Source: Molossus alvarezi (lineage: Eukaryota; Chordata; Mammalia; Chiroptera; Molossidae). Taken from it: a stretch of DNA of 64,000 nt. The notes beneath the pieces are model-generated. The model ran no database searches and was not told the DNA's origin. It worked only from the letters and a program-made list of their open reading frames with translations. Each line of letters starts with the position of its first letter. Position 1 is the first letter of the stretch. Below are positions 22,615 through 33,600 of the stretch, piece by piece. The stretch covers positions 60,969,001 to 61,033,000 of the forward strand of contig CM073887.1 in assembly GCA_037176705.1 (NCBI GenBank), read 5' to 3'. Both the position numbers and the translations under genes were made by a program.

Positions 22615-23075
22615 TAACCTTCTTTAACTGTATAGTTCAGTGACATTTACTACACTTATGATCTTCTGCAACCATCACCACTATCTAGTTCCAAAATTTT
22701 TCTTCATCCAACAGAAACTCTGTGTTCACTAGCAATAACGTCCTGCTCTCCATCTGCCAGCGCCTGGCAACCTCTATTCTACTTTCTGTCTCCATGACTT
22801 TGTCTGTTCTAGGCACCTCATATGAGTGGAAGCATACAATCAATACTTGTCCTTTAGTGTTTGGCTTCTCTTCCTCAGCTCAATGTTTCTGAGGTTCACC
22901 CACACTGTAGCACGTGTCAGTGCTTCACTCCTTTGTATAGTGAATAATATTCCATTGTGTGGACACAGCACATTCTGTTTATCCACTCATCTGTTGATGG
23001 ACATTTGGATTGTTTCCACCTTTTGGCTACTGTAAATAGTGCTGCTATGACCATTTACATGTACATTTTTTAGTC
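22615..23075 (-). mobile_element. Old L1 fragment (minus strand)
   Basis: GCAACCATCACCACTATCTA, CCAGCGCCTGGCAACCTCTA and CATCTGTTGATGGACATTTG; same L1 region as 12660-12970 and 59970-60370. Confidence 0.8.
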
Positions 23076-23079
23076 CCTG

Positions 23080-23447
23080 TGCTATAGACAATATTTGTGA
23101 CCCCATAAAACTCATGTTAAAACCCTAACCCCCAATGTAACGGTATTGGGAGGTGGGGCCACTGGGGTGATTAGGTCATGATGGTGGAATTCTCATGAAT
23201 GGGTTTAGTGCCTTGATATAAGGGGCCCCAGAACACTTCCTCACCTCTTCTGCCATGTGAGAACATCGGGAGCAAACGGCCATCTATTAACCAGGAAGAG
23301 GGCTCTTACCAAACACCAAATCTGCTAATGCCTTGATCTTGGACTTCCAGCCTCCAGAACTGTGAGAAATAAGTTCCTGCTACTTGTAAGCCACCCAGTC
23401 TGTGGAATTCAGTTTTAGCAGCCCAAACAGACTAAGCCCAAACCTGT
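23080..23447 (+). mobile_element. MaLR-type LTR
   Basis: AACCCTAACCCCCAATGTAA, GGGAGGTGGGGCCACTGGGG, TTGATCTTGGACTTCCAGCC and GCAGCCCAAACAGACTAAG; the full order of a MaLR-type solo LTR. Confidence 0.88.
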
Positions 23448-23576
23448 TTTCAATTCTTTTGCGTATATGCCTAGGAGTGAATTGCAAAGGTGAGTAACGA
23501 CAAGGGGCAGCAGGGGTATGAAACAGCTCTGATTCCAGAAGTGATGGGTGCGGTGGTCAAATTTGTTTCAGGTATG

Positions 23577-23815
23577 CCTTGGCTGGTTTGGCTCAGCAGT
23601 AGAGCATCGGTCCGCAGAACAATGAGTCGCAGGTTCAATTCCGGCCAAGGGCATGTACCTCGGTTTGGTTTTGTCTCCGGCCCTGGTCAGAGTCATGCAG
23701 GAGGCAACCAGTCGATGTGTCCCTCTTACACCGGTGTTTCTCTTTCTTTCCCTTTCTCTCCCTCCCACTTTATCTGAAGATAAATAGAAAAATATCCTCA
23801 GGTGAGGATTTAAAA
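23577..23815 (+). mobile_element. Ves-type SINE
   Basis: Left TSD AAATTTGTTTCAGGTATG at 23559-23576. The matching right copy is displaced to 24098-24115 by the next SINE. Confidence 0.93.
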
Positions 23816-23827
23816 AAATAAATTTGT

Positions 23828-24096
23828 GCCCCGGCAGGTTTGACTCAGCGTTTAGAGCGTCGGTCCACGAACCAGAGAGGCCTGGGTTCGGTTCCCGCTA
23901 AGGGCACATATCTTGGTTGCAGTTTGTCCCTGGCCCCGGTTGGGATTGTGTGGGTGGCAACCAGTCAATGTGTCTCTCTCACTTCGATGCCTCTCTCTCT
24001 TTCTTCCCCCTCTCTCCTTCCCATTCTAACTGAAGATAAGTGCAAAAATGTCCTTGGGTGAGGATAACATAACATAACATAATAAAATAAAATAAA
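23828..24096 (+). mobile_element. Ves-type SINE inserted in the target duplication of its neighbour
   Basis: CCCCGGCAGGTTTGACTCAG head, TGTCCTTGGGTGAGGAT tail followed by (AACAT)n and (AAAT)n. It separates the last element from its right TSD. Confidence 0.93.
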
Positions 24097-24576
24097 TAAA
24101 TTTGTTTCAGGTATGCAAAGTTACAATTCCCTCGCTCCTCTCTAGGACAGTCAGGGTTGCTGGCAGAGTTTTACTGTGATGGCAGATTTTGTGTGTGTTG
24201 GGGTATAAGGGAGGATGGTGGGGAAGTGGGAGATTATAACACCTCCCCACACAGAGGAACCCACTTCCTCTCATACTCCAGAGAGCTGTGTCGCCATAAT
24301 GGTATTGCCTTTTGGCATCAGTTCTTTGTTTTGACTGTTTCCCTGCTGACTCAGGGAGGATCTGAGCACCATCTTGGTTGGTTCTTCTCATTTCCCGTCT
24401 GCTGTGATGGCCTCTCCCAACCCCTCCTTCTAGAGGCTGTCACCAAAATGATATAAAAACTGTAGTTTTTCTAATTCTAGATGTGAGGAGTATTTGAGAT
24501 CTTGCACCCTGACATATGTTGATAATTTGGCACAAATAAACACTTACAAAAATTCCCAAAACAAAAACTAAGAGGA

Positions 24577-24812
24577 GCCCCGGCCAGTTTTGCTCAGTGG
24601 TTAGAGCGTCGGCCTGCGGTCCAGAGAGACCCGGGTTCAGTTCCCACTAAGGGCACGTATCTTGGTTGCAGTTTGTTCCTGGCCCTGGTTGGTCATGTGG
24701 GTAGCAGCCACTCAATGTGTCCCTTTTACGTCGATGTTTCTTTCTCTCTCTCCCTCCCTCCCACTTTATCTGAACAAAAAATGGAAAAATGTTCTTGGGT
24801 GAGGATAAAAAA
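24577..24812 (+). mobile_element. Ves-type SINE
   Basis: GCCCCGGCCAGTTTTGCTCA head, TGTTCTTGGGTGAGGAT tail. Flanks AACTAAGAGGAG and AAATAAGTGAGAGG. Confidence 0.93.
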
Positions 24813-24825
24813 TAAGTGAGAGGAA

Positions 24826-25350
24826 AATGTACACCAGGATGAGGAAGCTCCCTCACAATCTGCCACTCTGACCATTGCTGTTGGCATATTTGGTGTTCAG
24901 TTCTAGTCAGTGTGCTCATTCCAGAAGTCTGAGGGCTCCTTCCAGTGCAGCACTTCGTCCAGCACCTCATGTGCCACCTCGCCAGCTTTTCTTTTGCATG
25001 AGGGCAATTCACAAAAAGCAAAACTGTTTCTCAGCCCACACTCCCTTGTTCAAAATGATGAGAGCTTTAAGTCCCATAGGAAAATATTAAATATGCTCTT
25101 TTACAAGTTAGATTTCCCACTTTATTGTTCAGATCAAGGATTAGCAAACCTCTTCTGAACCAGATGGTAAGGGTTTTAGGCTTTGCAAAACAGATGGGTC
25201 TCCAGACTCAATTCTGCCATTTGTGGCATGAAAACAGTCACAGACACATGTACATGAAACTTTACATGTACAATAAAACTTTACTGACACACACGAGGAA
25301 ACAGGATGGATTTGGCCTGAGATCCGTCGTTTGTCAACTCTGGTTTATAT
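24826..25350 (+). mobile_element. Old hAT-Charlie-like element or paralogous segment, copy A
   Basis: Similar over its length to the reverse complement of 37240-37775. The right end (GATTAGCAAACCTCTTCTGA, GGCTTTGCAAAACAG, AATAAAACTTTACTGACA, GATTTGGCCTGAGATCCG) is typical of a hAT-Charlie-type relic. The left half (CTGTTTCTCAGCCCACACTC) is shared only with copy B. Confidence 0.65.
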
Positions 25351-25509
25351 TTTTTCCAGAATTTGTGCTAATTCTCAGCCCAGTCATAGTTGAGAAGCAG
25401 CCACATAGAACTGCATTCTAGTCTTTTCTTCAGAAATTGGGTTGAGGTCAATGAATGAAGCTGAGAAAGATGGTGTGGCTGAGGCAGGAACAAGAATGGG
25501 CCTAAAGCA

Positions 25510-25605
25510 TCATAAGGGTTCTCACACGGGGGTCAATTCTAACACCCAGGGCCACTGGACAATGTCCAGACACATTTTTAGTTGGGAGAGTGCTGCTCGC
25601 TGAGA
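25510..25605 (-). mobile_element. MER20-like relic (partial, reverse)
   Basis: GGACAATGTCCAGACACATT and TTTAGTTGGGAGAGTGCTGC. Confidence 0.5.
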
Positions 25606-26233
25606 CACCGTGATCTACATATGAGCAAGAGCATTTAGAAGGCCTGCTTGGTCGAGATCTGTTGTATAGATTTCTTAACAAAAATGCAATATACACAGAA
25701 AATATTTAACCAAAATGTTAAAGGAATGTAAACTGCAGCAATAATAAGCAAGCATCCCACCCACCTCAGGGTCCCCTTTCTCCCATTTTTATCTTTCCAG
25801 GTTGTTAGAAATGTTAACACAAATTGTTCTGTACCCTACATATTTTGACCTATTTTCATTTTTGTTTTTTAATCTTGGCAATCTTTCCACATGATTCATT
25901 TTCATGATGCAGAGTTGTTTCTTAAGTAGTTTTAAGTTGAATTCCCAGCAGTTCATTGTATTTGACATACCATCTGCTCATCCTGCAGCACCTGGGAGCC
26001 CCTGCCTCCCTGAAGCGTGCTGTGCACCCCCGCCCATTTGACAGGGCTGAAGCAAAGGTCTGAACACAGCACTGTGGAGGGGTGAGTGGGGTAGGTGACC
26101 TCCTGCTGGTCCCTGAGCACCCGAGGACCCCAAACAAGCCCACTGGTTTTTAGTTTGGAGAAAATTGAAATGCAAGAAGGCAGAGATTATAACAAGAATG
26201 TGGCACTAATACAACTAATTAAGAATGACAAAA

Positions 26234-26437
26234 GGCCTGGCCAGTGTGGCTCAGTGGTTGAACATTGACCCACACACCAAGAGGTCGCTGGTTCGATTCC
26301 CAGTCAGGGCACGTGCCCAGGTTGTGGGCCTGATCCCCAGTGTGGGGCATGCAGGTGGTGGCCAATCGATGTTCTCTCTCATCTATGTTTCTATCTCCCC
26401 CTCCCTTCTTCTAAAATCAATCAAAAAATAATAATGA
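26234..26437 (+). mobile_element. Ves-type SINE (short-tail family)
   Basis: GGCCTGGCCAGTGTGGCTCA, GCAGGTGGTGGCCAATCGAT and TCTAAAATCAATCAAAAAAT tail. Confidence 0.95.
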
Positions 26438-27259
26438 AAAAAGGACAAGGGTTCCTGGGGTGTCTGTGCCCTTCTATGGACCCAAATCTTTTTGTACACA
26501 AATAGGGGAGGGTGAAGTTTCTGGGGCTCTTAATATAGGAGCTCCATGGGAATCCCTAATGAGGGCTCCAATGGACTTGGAAACCTGGAAATGAAAGGAC
26601 TGGTGGTGTGGACGGAAACTGGAAGGTTTAAACCCCTTGTGGGATTAGTTTGTGTCTCCTTGACCTGCATGGTTTGTGGGAATGGCTATTATGTCTGACT
26701 GGGGACAGCTTCCCCTACCTGAAACTATAAATCCCAAACTTGCTGACGAAGTCCCCATGAAGCCCCAGGTAGGAGTGTAAGGGTCGGTGGAATTAAGGTG
26801 GAAGTTGAATGAATGTGCTTTAGATCAAGTGGCTGCATGTCTCTTCCCAGAATGCATGATGGGGACGGATACTGCACCTCCCTTGGAGTGCTACCCCTCC
26901 AGTGTTGTAATGCAGAAGACATGTCCATGGGAACTAGCAGGGCTGCTGGAGCCCATGTGGTGCAGAAAGGAGCTGAGGAGCTGGCTATGCAAATTCTCTG
27001 TGGCACAGAGCAGCATGGATTGTAGACCAGAGCAACAGTGAAAGCCCGCAGGTGCCTCCCAGTGATCTGCTGCTGGGTCATCGGACTGGATGGAGAATTT
27101 CCAGTTGAGGACCAACTCCTAACTTACTGTCGGATATTAAACAAAACAACCCTATGCCTGAAGGACAGGAATCATCTTAAGAGTGAAATACTCATAATGT
27201 CTCAGAGGTCCTCTTCTGTTCCCCCTTACATAGAAACCAAGGCTCAATTGCCAAACAGT

Positions 27260-27265
27260 TTTATT
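27260..27265 (-). terminator. HAUS8: HAUS8 poly(A) signal AATAAA
   Basis: TTTATT on the plus strand is AATAAA on the minus strand, about 200 bases after the HAUS8 stop codon. A T/G-rich stretch follows in the transcript direction. This would give a short 3' UTR ending near 27240. Confidence 0.65.
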
Positions 27266-27463
27266 TTTTAAATATCAAACAAGATTATCACACAGAAACG
27301 GCTATACTGCTGAACTAAGAAACTAAAGTGCTTGGATTTCCAGAGTACCACCTCCCTGCCTCTCTGGCAGACGTGCCCTGGACAAGTGGCACAGGATGTG
27401 CTTTCTTCCTGATGGTTTGCAGGAAGGTCCCGCTTGGGCTGGACACACAGCCTGCATGTGGAT

Positions 27464-27662
27464 TCACAGTGCACATGGCCTGTCAGCACCTGAGAGGAGC
27501 AGGCTGCCGGCCTCTCCCCGACTTTCCCTTTGGGTGCCCTCCTCAATGAAATACCACCGGTGGGGGGCCATGGGGCCCTGGGCCTCTTCCCAGATCTCCT
27601 GGTTGATTAAGGCTGCCTCTTTACTTACTCCAGCAGAAAGTTCCAGCACCTGGGCAAAGCTC
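27464..27662 (-). CDS. HAUS8: HAUS8 coding exon 11 (last) with stop
   Basis: Acceptor TATTCCTACAG before 27662. It completes Arg and encodes SFAQVLELSAGVSKEAALIN, QEIWEEAQGPMAPHRWYF, then a tail IEEGTQRESRGEAGSLLLSG and ADRPCAL, with TGA at 27466-27464. The part up to RWYF is conserved. The tail is about 40 residues shorter than the human one as I recall it, while another minus-strand frame stays open across the stop (27546-27268). A CAG/GTGCTG at about 27490 is a weak donor-like site, but the poly(A) signal just downstream favours this as the last exon. Confidence 0.9.
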
Positions 27663-30600
27663 CTGTAGGAATAAGAGGAGGGATGATGCCTTTTTGCCCT
27701 TTGTGCCCGAAGGCCCAACGAAACAAAAGTGCCTCCACCTTTGCCACAGTGGCAGCGTGAGGCAGCGGGTTCGGGCTGAATCCTCCCGAGTACTCATGGG
27801 AAAGTGCATGTCAATAAGTTGTCTGAACAGAACTCAAACAGGGAAGCCCCCCAAAACAGGACTAGGCGGGCGTAAAAGAAAAGATTCACTTGTCCAAGAT
27901 TTAGGGAGAATTAATGCCATGTGAGGAGACAGAGCTGTGAACGGGACAGCATCCTAGGCCGCCCTAGAAGTAAACGGTAGTGGGCAAACAGGTACTAAAC
28001 AGACATGTTTAACCACTCAAACCCATGACCCTTGCAATCCAGAATGCTTTGGCGCGTCCTGATTTCATCCTGGGGCACATGTAGAAGCAGGTAACTCCAC
28101 AGTGGGTGGCATTTGTTTTTCATGAGCACCTTTCAAATATTTTAAGCATCACAGGAAGTATGTTTAGCATTGTAAAGAAAACGATTATTTTTGGAAGATG
28201 TGAAAGAAAGCCCTATGGTTAGAAATCCCCGAGACAGTAAGAGAAAGAAGCCGGGGTGGCGTTGAGGGACGGGCCATGGGCTACGCTGGACCTGGGGCTG
28301 GTGTCACGAGGGCACACGGTGAAACCCACCAAGCTGTATCACTACAATATGTGCTTTTTCTATATGTACTTATACTTCAATAACAAGTTCCAAAAAGATC
28401 GCGCCAAGCCCTTACCCTGGAAAACCATTTAAAACATGAACAGACTGATCCAAGGGTCCCTGCAGTGCTGTTGCTCTGAGGAAGTGAATGAGGAGTGATG
28501 CTATCACCCTTTTCTGTTTTGGCTGTTGGAGAACTCACCTGGGGTTTCAGTTGGGCTGAAGCTTCTTACCCCTCCCCCTCCCTACATTGCTGGACCCCTG
28601 CAAATGCCAGAGCTGCCTTGCTCTCTGCACAGAGCAGCCACTAACGGCCCATCTCTGCGACAAGGGCTATTTCTTTTTCTTTAAATAAACTGCACACACA
28701 CACAATTTTTTTGCTATCTTTTTCTTAAAATATTTTCTGAAATACCTTCGGAGCTCTAGATCCTTCTTTTGAGTCACTTCCTTGAGTTCACCCAGCAGGT
28801 CTAGTGCTTTCCCATTTTCTTCTGAACTGCAGACCCCAAGTTCTCCCAGCAGACGGCGTGTGGTCATCAATTCCCGCTGCAAATCATCTGGGGGGATGGG
28901 GAGGGGTCATCAGCCTGCTTCAAGGTACCCCAAGCAACCCACACGTGAGCTAGGTGGCTGACTAGATTTTTGTTTCACTAGAACGCTCTCATGTTATGAA
29001 GAGCTCAAAGGCAGAAGGAAGTCATGAAGAAAGACATCCATGCCCTCGTACCATCTCTGTGTCGCTTTCCCTAAGATCATGGCAGCCTGAGACCATAGGG
29101 TGTGTCCCGTCCAGACAGACATCAGAACAGATCTGGAATGCCACTCCAGTGTCCCCAACAGAAACAAATGCAAAAGGTGAAGAAAGCCTGTGCTGTGAAT
29201 AACTTAAAAAGAATCTTGTGGTTCTCTTCGTTCCAGCATCTCTGCACCTCCCACCCCAGTAGAGTGCTGCCTACAATGCACTGCGCCTCACCTGTTCTAG
29301 GAAAAGCAGCACCTCTCCACTCCTGGCACGTGTCCCGTCTACCAGCTACACATATAAACACATCACAGCCAAACTTATAACATTTTGGGAACCTTATAAG
29401 GGTTCTTACAAATATACATCCTTTCCCCTCAATGTGGTCTGAATTATCTCTTCCCAGAAAGACATGTTCAGGCCCTAATCTCAAGTATCTGTAAATATGA
29501 CCTTGCTGTAAATGAGGTCTTTATAGATGTAACTGAGTTAGAATAAGGTTGTAGGGTAGGGCCTATTCCAATAACTGGTGCCTTTCTAAGAGCAAAATTT
29601 AGATACAGAGGTGCTCAAAGGACAAGGCCATGCAAAGACGAAGGCAGAGACTGCAGTGATGCTGCCGGGAGCCCAGGAAGGCCAAGGGTTGCTGGCAACA
29701 CAAGAGGCTGTGAGAGAAGCCTGGGATGGATTCTCTTTCAGAGCCTCTAGGAGGAACCAACCATGCCCACACCTTGATTTTGGACTTTTGGCTCCTTGAG
29801 CTGAGAGGGAATAAGTTTCTGTTGTTTTAAGCTACCTGGTTTGTGGTATTTTGTTATAGTAGCCTAAGGAAACTCATACACTCCCTAATCCCAGCTCCTG
29901 TCAGTTATCTAAGGGACTTTTCTGAGATGGAGTCTAAGAGTTACAGATGTACCACATGTCAAGAAAAAAATTAAAAAAAAAAAAAAAAAGCCCAGCCAGT
30001 GTGGCTCAGTGGTTGAGCATCAACCCATGCACCAAGAGGTCACTGGTTTGATTCCTGGTCAGGGCATATGCCCAGGTTGTGGGCCCGATCCCCAGTGGGA
30101 GGCATGCAGGAGGCGGCCAATCGATGTTCTCTCTCATTAATGTCTCTATCTCTCTCCCTCTCCCTTCCTCTCTCTCTAAAATTAATAAAGAAAAAAAATT
30201 TAAAAAAAAAAAAAAGATTCCATGTCAGATATATACGATTTCACATTGGAAAAGGCTTAATTTTATTAAAAATGGTCTTCGTCTGGAAGTTAATCAGTTA
30301 TTGCTTAGGGCTGGGAGAGGGGTAGTGATGGGCAGTGACAGCTAATAGATACTGAGTTTCTTTTGAGGGAAACAAAAATGTGCTAAAATTAGATTGCAGC
30401 AATAGTGGCACATCCCTATGAATATACTAAAAAACAATGACTTGCCCTGGCTGGTTTGGCCCAGTGGTCAGAGGATCAGCCCCTCGAACTGAAGAGTCTC
30501 AGGTTCAATTCCTGATAAAGGGCATGTACCTGAGTTGTAGGTTCGATTTCCTGCCCCGGTTGGGGTCATGCGGGAGGCAACCAATGTGTCTCTGTCACAT

Positions 30601-33600
30601 CAATGGTTCTCTCTTTCTCTCCCTTCCTCCCTTCCACTCTATCTAAAAAAAAACAACAACAAAAAAAACACCAACCCAATAACAATGGAAAAATATCCTC
30701 AGGTGAGGATTAACAAAACAAAATTTTAAAAATAAATAATAAAAAATAAAAAACAGCCCAGCTGGTATGACTCAGTGGTTGAGCATTGATCCATGGACCT
30801 AGAGGTCTCCAGTTCAAGTCCCAGTCAGGGCACATGCCCAGGTTTTAGGCTCGATCCCCAGTGGGGGGCATCCAGGAAGCATCCAATCGATGTGTCTCTC
30901 TCATGGAAGTTTCTATCTCTCCCTCTCCTTTCCTCTCTCTCTAAAAATTAGCAAAAACATGTTTTTTAAAAAGTAAGTGTATTTAGCCCTGGCCGGTTTG
31001 GCTCAGCGGTTAGAGCGTCGGCCTGCGGTCCTGAGAGACCTGGGTTCGGTTCCCGCTGGGGGCATGTACCTCGGTTGCAGTTTGTCCCCGGCCCTGGTCG
31101 GTTGTGCGGGTGGCAACCACTCGATGTGTTCCTTTCACATCGATGTTTCTATCTCTCTCTCTGTTCCTCTCTCTCCCTCCCACTCTACCTGAACAAAAAA
31201 TGGAAAAATGTCCTCGGGTGAGGAAAAAAAAAAAAAGTAAGTGTATTTAAAAAAAAAAATAATAATGAATTGTACACTTTAAGTGGGCAAATTGTATGGT
31301 ATCTGAATTATGTATCAATAAAACTGTTAAAAATGTGTTTTAAATCTCTGTCTGAGACTGCCAGTACAGCAACTGTTTGTGATTCTGAACTGCGTTTCTG
31401 CAAAGTTCTGTAGGGAAAGTCCACCTGATTTTAGGTGGCAATGTTTTACTACATCAGCCTCAAGCACAGCATATTTAAAAGCTCATGAAGGCTCTGTTTA
31501 GAAATAACCAAAATCAGCCTCGGCCGATTTTGCTCAGTGGTCAGAGCATCAGCCTGCGGTCCAGAGAGACCCGGGTTCGGTTCCCACTAAGGGCACGTAC
31601 CTCAGTTGCAGTTTGTCCCCGGCCCTGGTTGGTTGTGCGGGTGGCAGCCACTCGATGTGTCCCTTTCACATCGATGTTTCTCTCTCTCTCTCCCCTCCTC
31701 TCTCCCTCCCACTCTATCTGAACAAAAAATGGAAAAATGTCCTCGGGTGAGGATAAAAAAATATAAATTAAAAAAAAAAGAAAAGAAATAACCAAAATCA
31801 CCCTGGCCAGTTTGGCTCAGAGGTTAGAGTGTCGGCCCATGGACCGAAGAGTCGCGGGTTTAATTCCAGTCAAGGGCACATACCTCGGTTGCAGTTCAGT
31901 CCCTGGCCCTGGTCAGGGTTGTGCGGGATGCAACCCATGTGTCTCTCTCATATCGATGTTTCTCTCTCTCCTTCCCTTCCACTCTATCTGAAGATAAATG
32001 GAAAAATATCCTCAGGTGAGGATTAGAAATAACCAAAATCTAGGGCAAAACTTGCTTTGGGAGGACAGCTGTTCTAAAGAGAATTTTAATATCAAGCACA
32101 GTACTTTTCACACCTGCCAATTTCTTCAAGTGAAGGATCAGGTGGGACCCCTCTGCAGGAAAGGGACCCCTTGGCTCTGTGTAGAAGGCAGGACAGGGTG
32201 GGGGTCTGCAGCCCTATCACTGCCCCAGACAACAATGTACCTTTGTAGAGCCCCCTCCCAAGGCTGGGGGATTGCAGACCGTTCCCTAAGAATGCCTTTC
32301 AGCAGGGTGGGAAATCAATGGGTAAACCACAGACCTGGGTTTCAATTCCAGCATAGTCCTTACTTGGGGTGCCATGCTGGACACACCAGTCTTGCCAGTA
32401 CCCTGCATCCTCTGTTATTTGAAGGCAGACATGACATCTACCTAAGAGGAGGCTTGTGAGGATGACATGAAGGAATAAAGGTACCAGCATGCAAGAAATG
32501 CCAACAGCCACTGGCAGTTCTTCCTGTTCCTTGCCCGGCAGATGCCGTTTCCTACCTAAGAACTGCTGCGCGTCTCCGTCTAGGTGAATCGATCTCACAG
32601 GCAGTTCGTGCCTCGTGGTGTCCAGGGCCGCTGCGAATGTCTTGTACTGCTCCTTAAAGCATTCAGACACAGCCTCATAGGGACTGAGCATCTCCATCTG
32701 CAGGCAGGAGGGAAAGGGGCCTATGAGACGAGACCTTGCAGTCACCGCCCTGAAGTTTCACAGACGGCACATGTGAGGTTAAGACACAGGCTGTTCTTTC
32801 AGGATCTCCTAGGGAATCCTCCGGGAGGCTCAGCAGGTGCAATCGGCTCTCCCCTCACTCCTGGCCACCCTCCTTGCCATGAACACACATCTGCCTTCCA
32901 GCACATTCCAAGGCTGGCTCTCAGTTGGGATCACAGTGCACCCAGGAAGACTGTGCCCTCCTGCTTTGGCACACTGAGCTGAAACGCCTACCCCACCTCA
33001 AGGCATCCCTGACAACCCCCTTTTCCCTCATACACGTTATGCAGGTCCTCACAGGGCATTGTAAGGGTTCATTGTCATTTCTTTCCCTTGCACTCCATGA
33101 AGACAGTGACCCCATTCGCATCCCATGGCCTGGTCACATGATGAACACATGCACCACTGGGTGTTACAGGCTGAACTGTGTCTTTTTAGCCCTGTAATTC
33201 CTGTTGATGTCCAAACCACCAACCCCTCAGTAGATGACCAGATTTGAACAGGGTCTTTACAGAGGAACCGAGCCTAGGTGAGGTCATTACAGTGGGCACT
33301 GATCAATATGCCTGTTGTCCTTATAAAAGGGGGAGATTTGGAGACAAACACGCACACAGGAAGAACACCACGTGAAGAGACACAGGCAGAAGACAGCCAT
33401 TTACAAGTCAAGGGGAGAGACCTAAGACACATTCTTCTCTAACAGCCCTTGGAAGGAGCAAACTCTGCTGACGCCTTGATCTCGGCCTTCCAGCCTCCAG
33501 AACTGAGGACGAGTAAGTGTTAGCTGTTTAAGCTGCCCTGTCTATAGGGCTTTGTTATGGCAGCCCCAGGACAAGCATATACTGCAGGAGAAGCCACAGC

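Larger units (their letters stand above)
8950..27240. other. Intergenic region between CPAMD8 and HAUS8
   Basis: No exon-like conserved protein segment was recognised on either strand. The region holds minisatellites, about 16 SINEs, L1 fragments, MaLR-type LTRs and hAT relics listed separately. Stretches with nothing I can name are about 9150-10030, 11820-12400, 14300-15390, 19410-20500, 24120-24560, 25600-26220 and 26440-27240. Confidence 0.6.

Noticed and set aside
24107..24456. Possible exon on either strand (94-99 codon frames)
   Set aside because: No domain, no paired splice sites and no similarity I recognise; left as unassigned intergenic sequence.
26725..27115. Overlapping open frames just downstream of HAUS8
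   Set aside because: Four frames are open in both directions, which reflects composition. None resembles a known protein, and they lie past the HAUS8 poly(A) signal.
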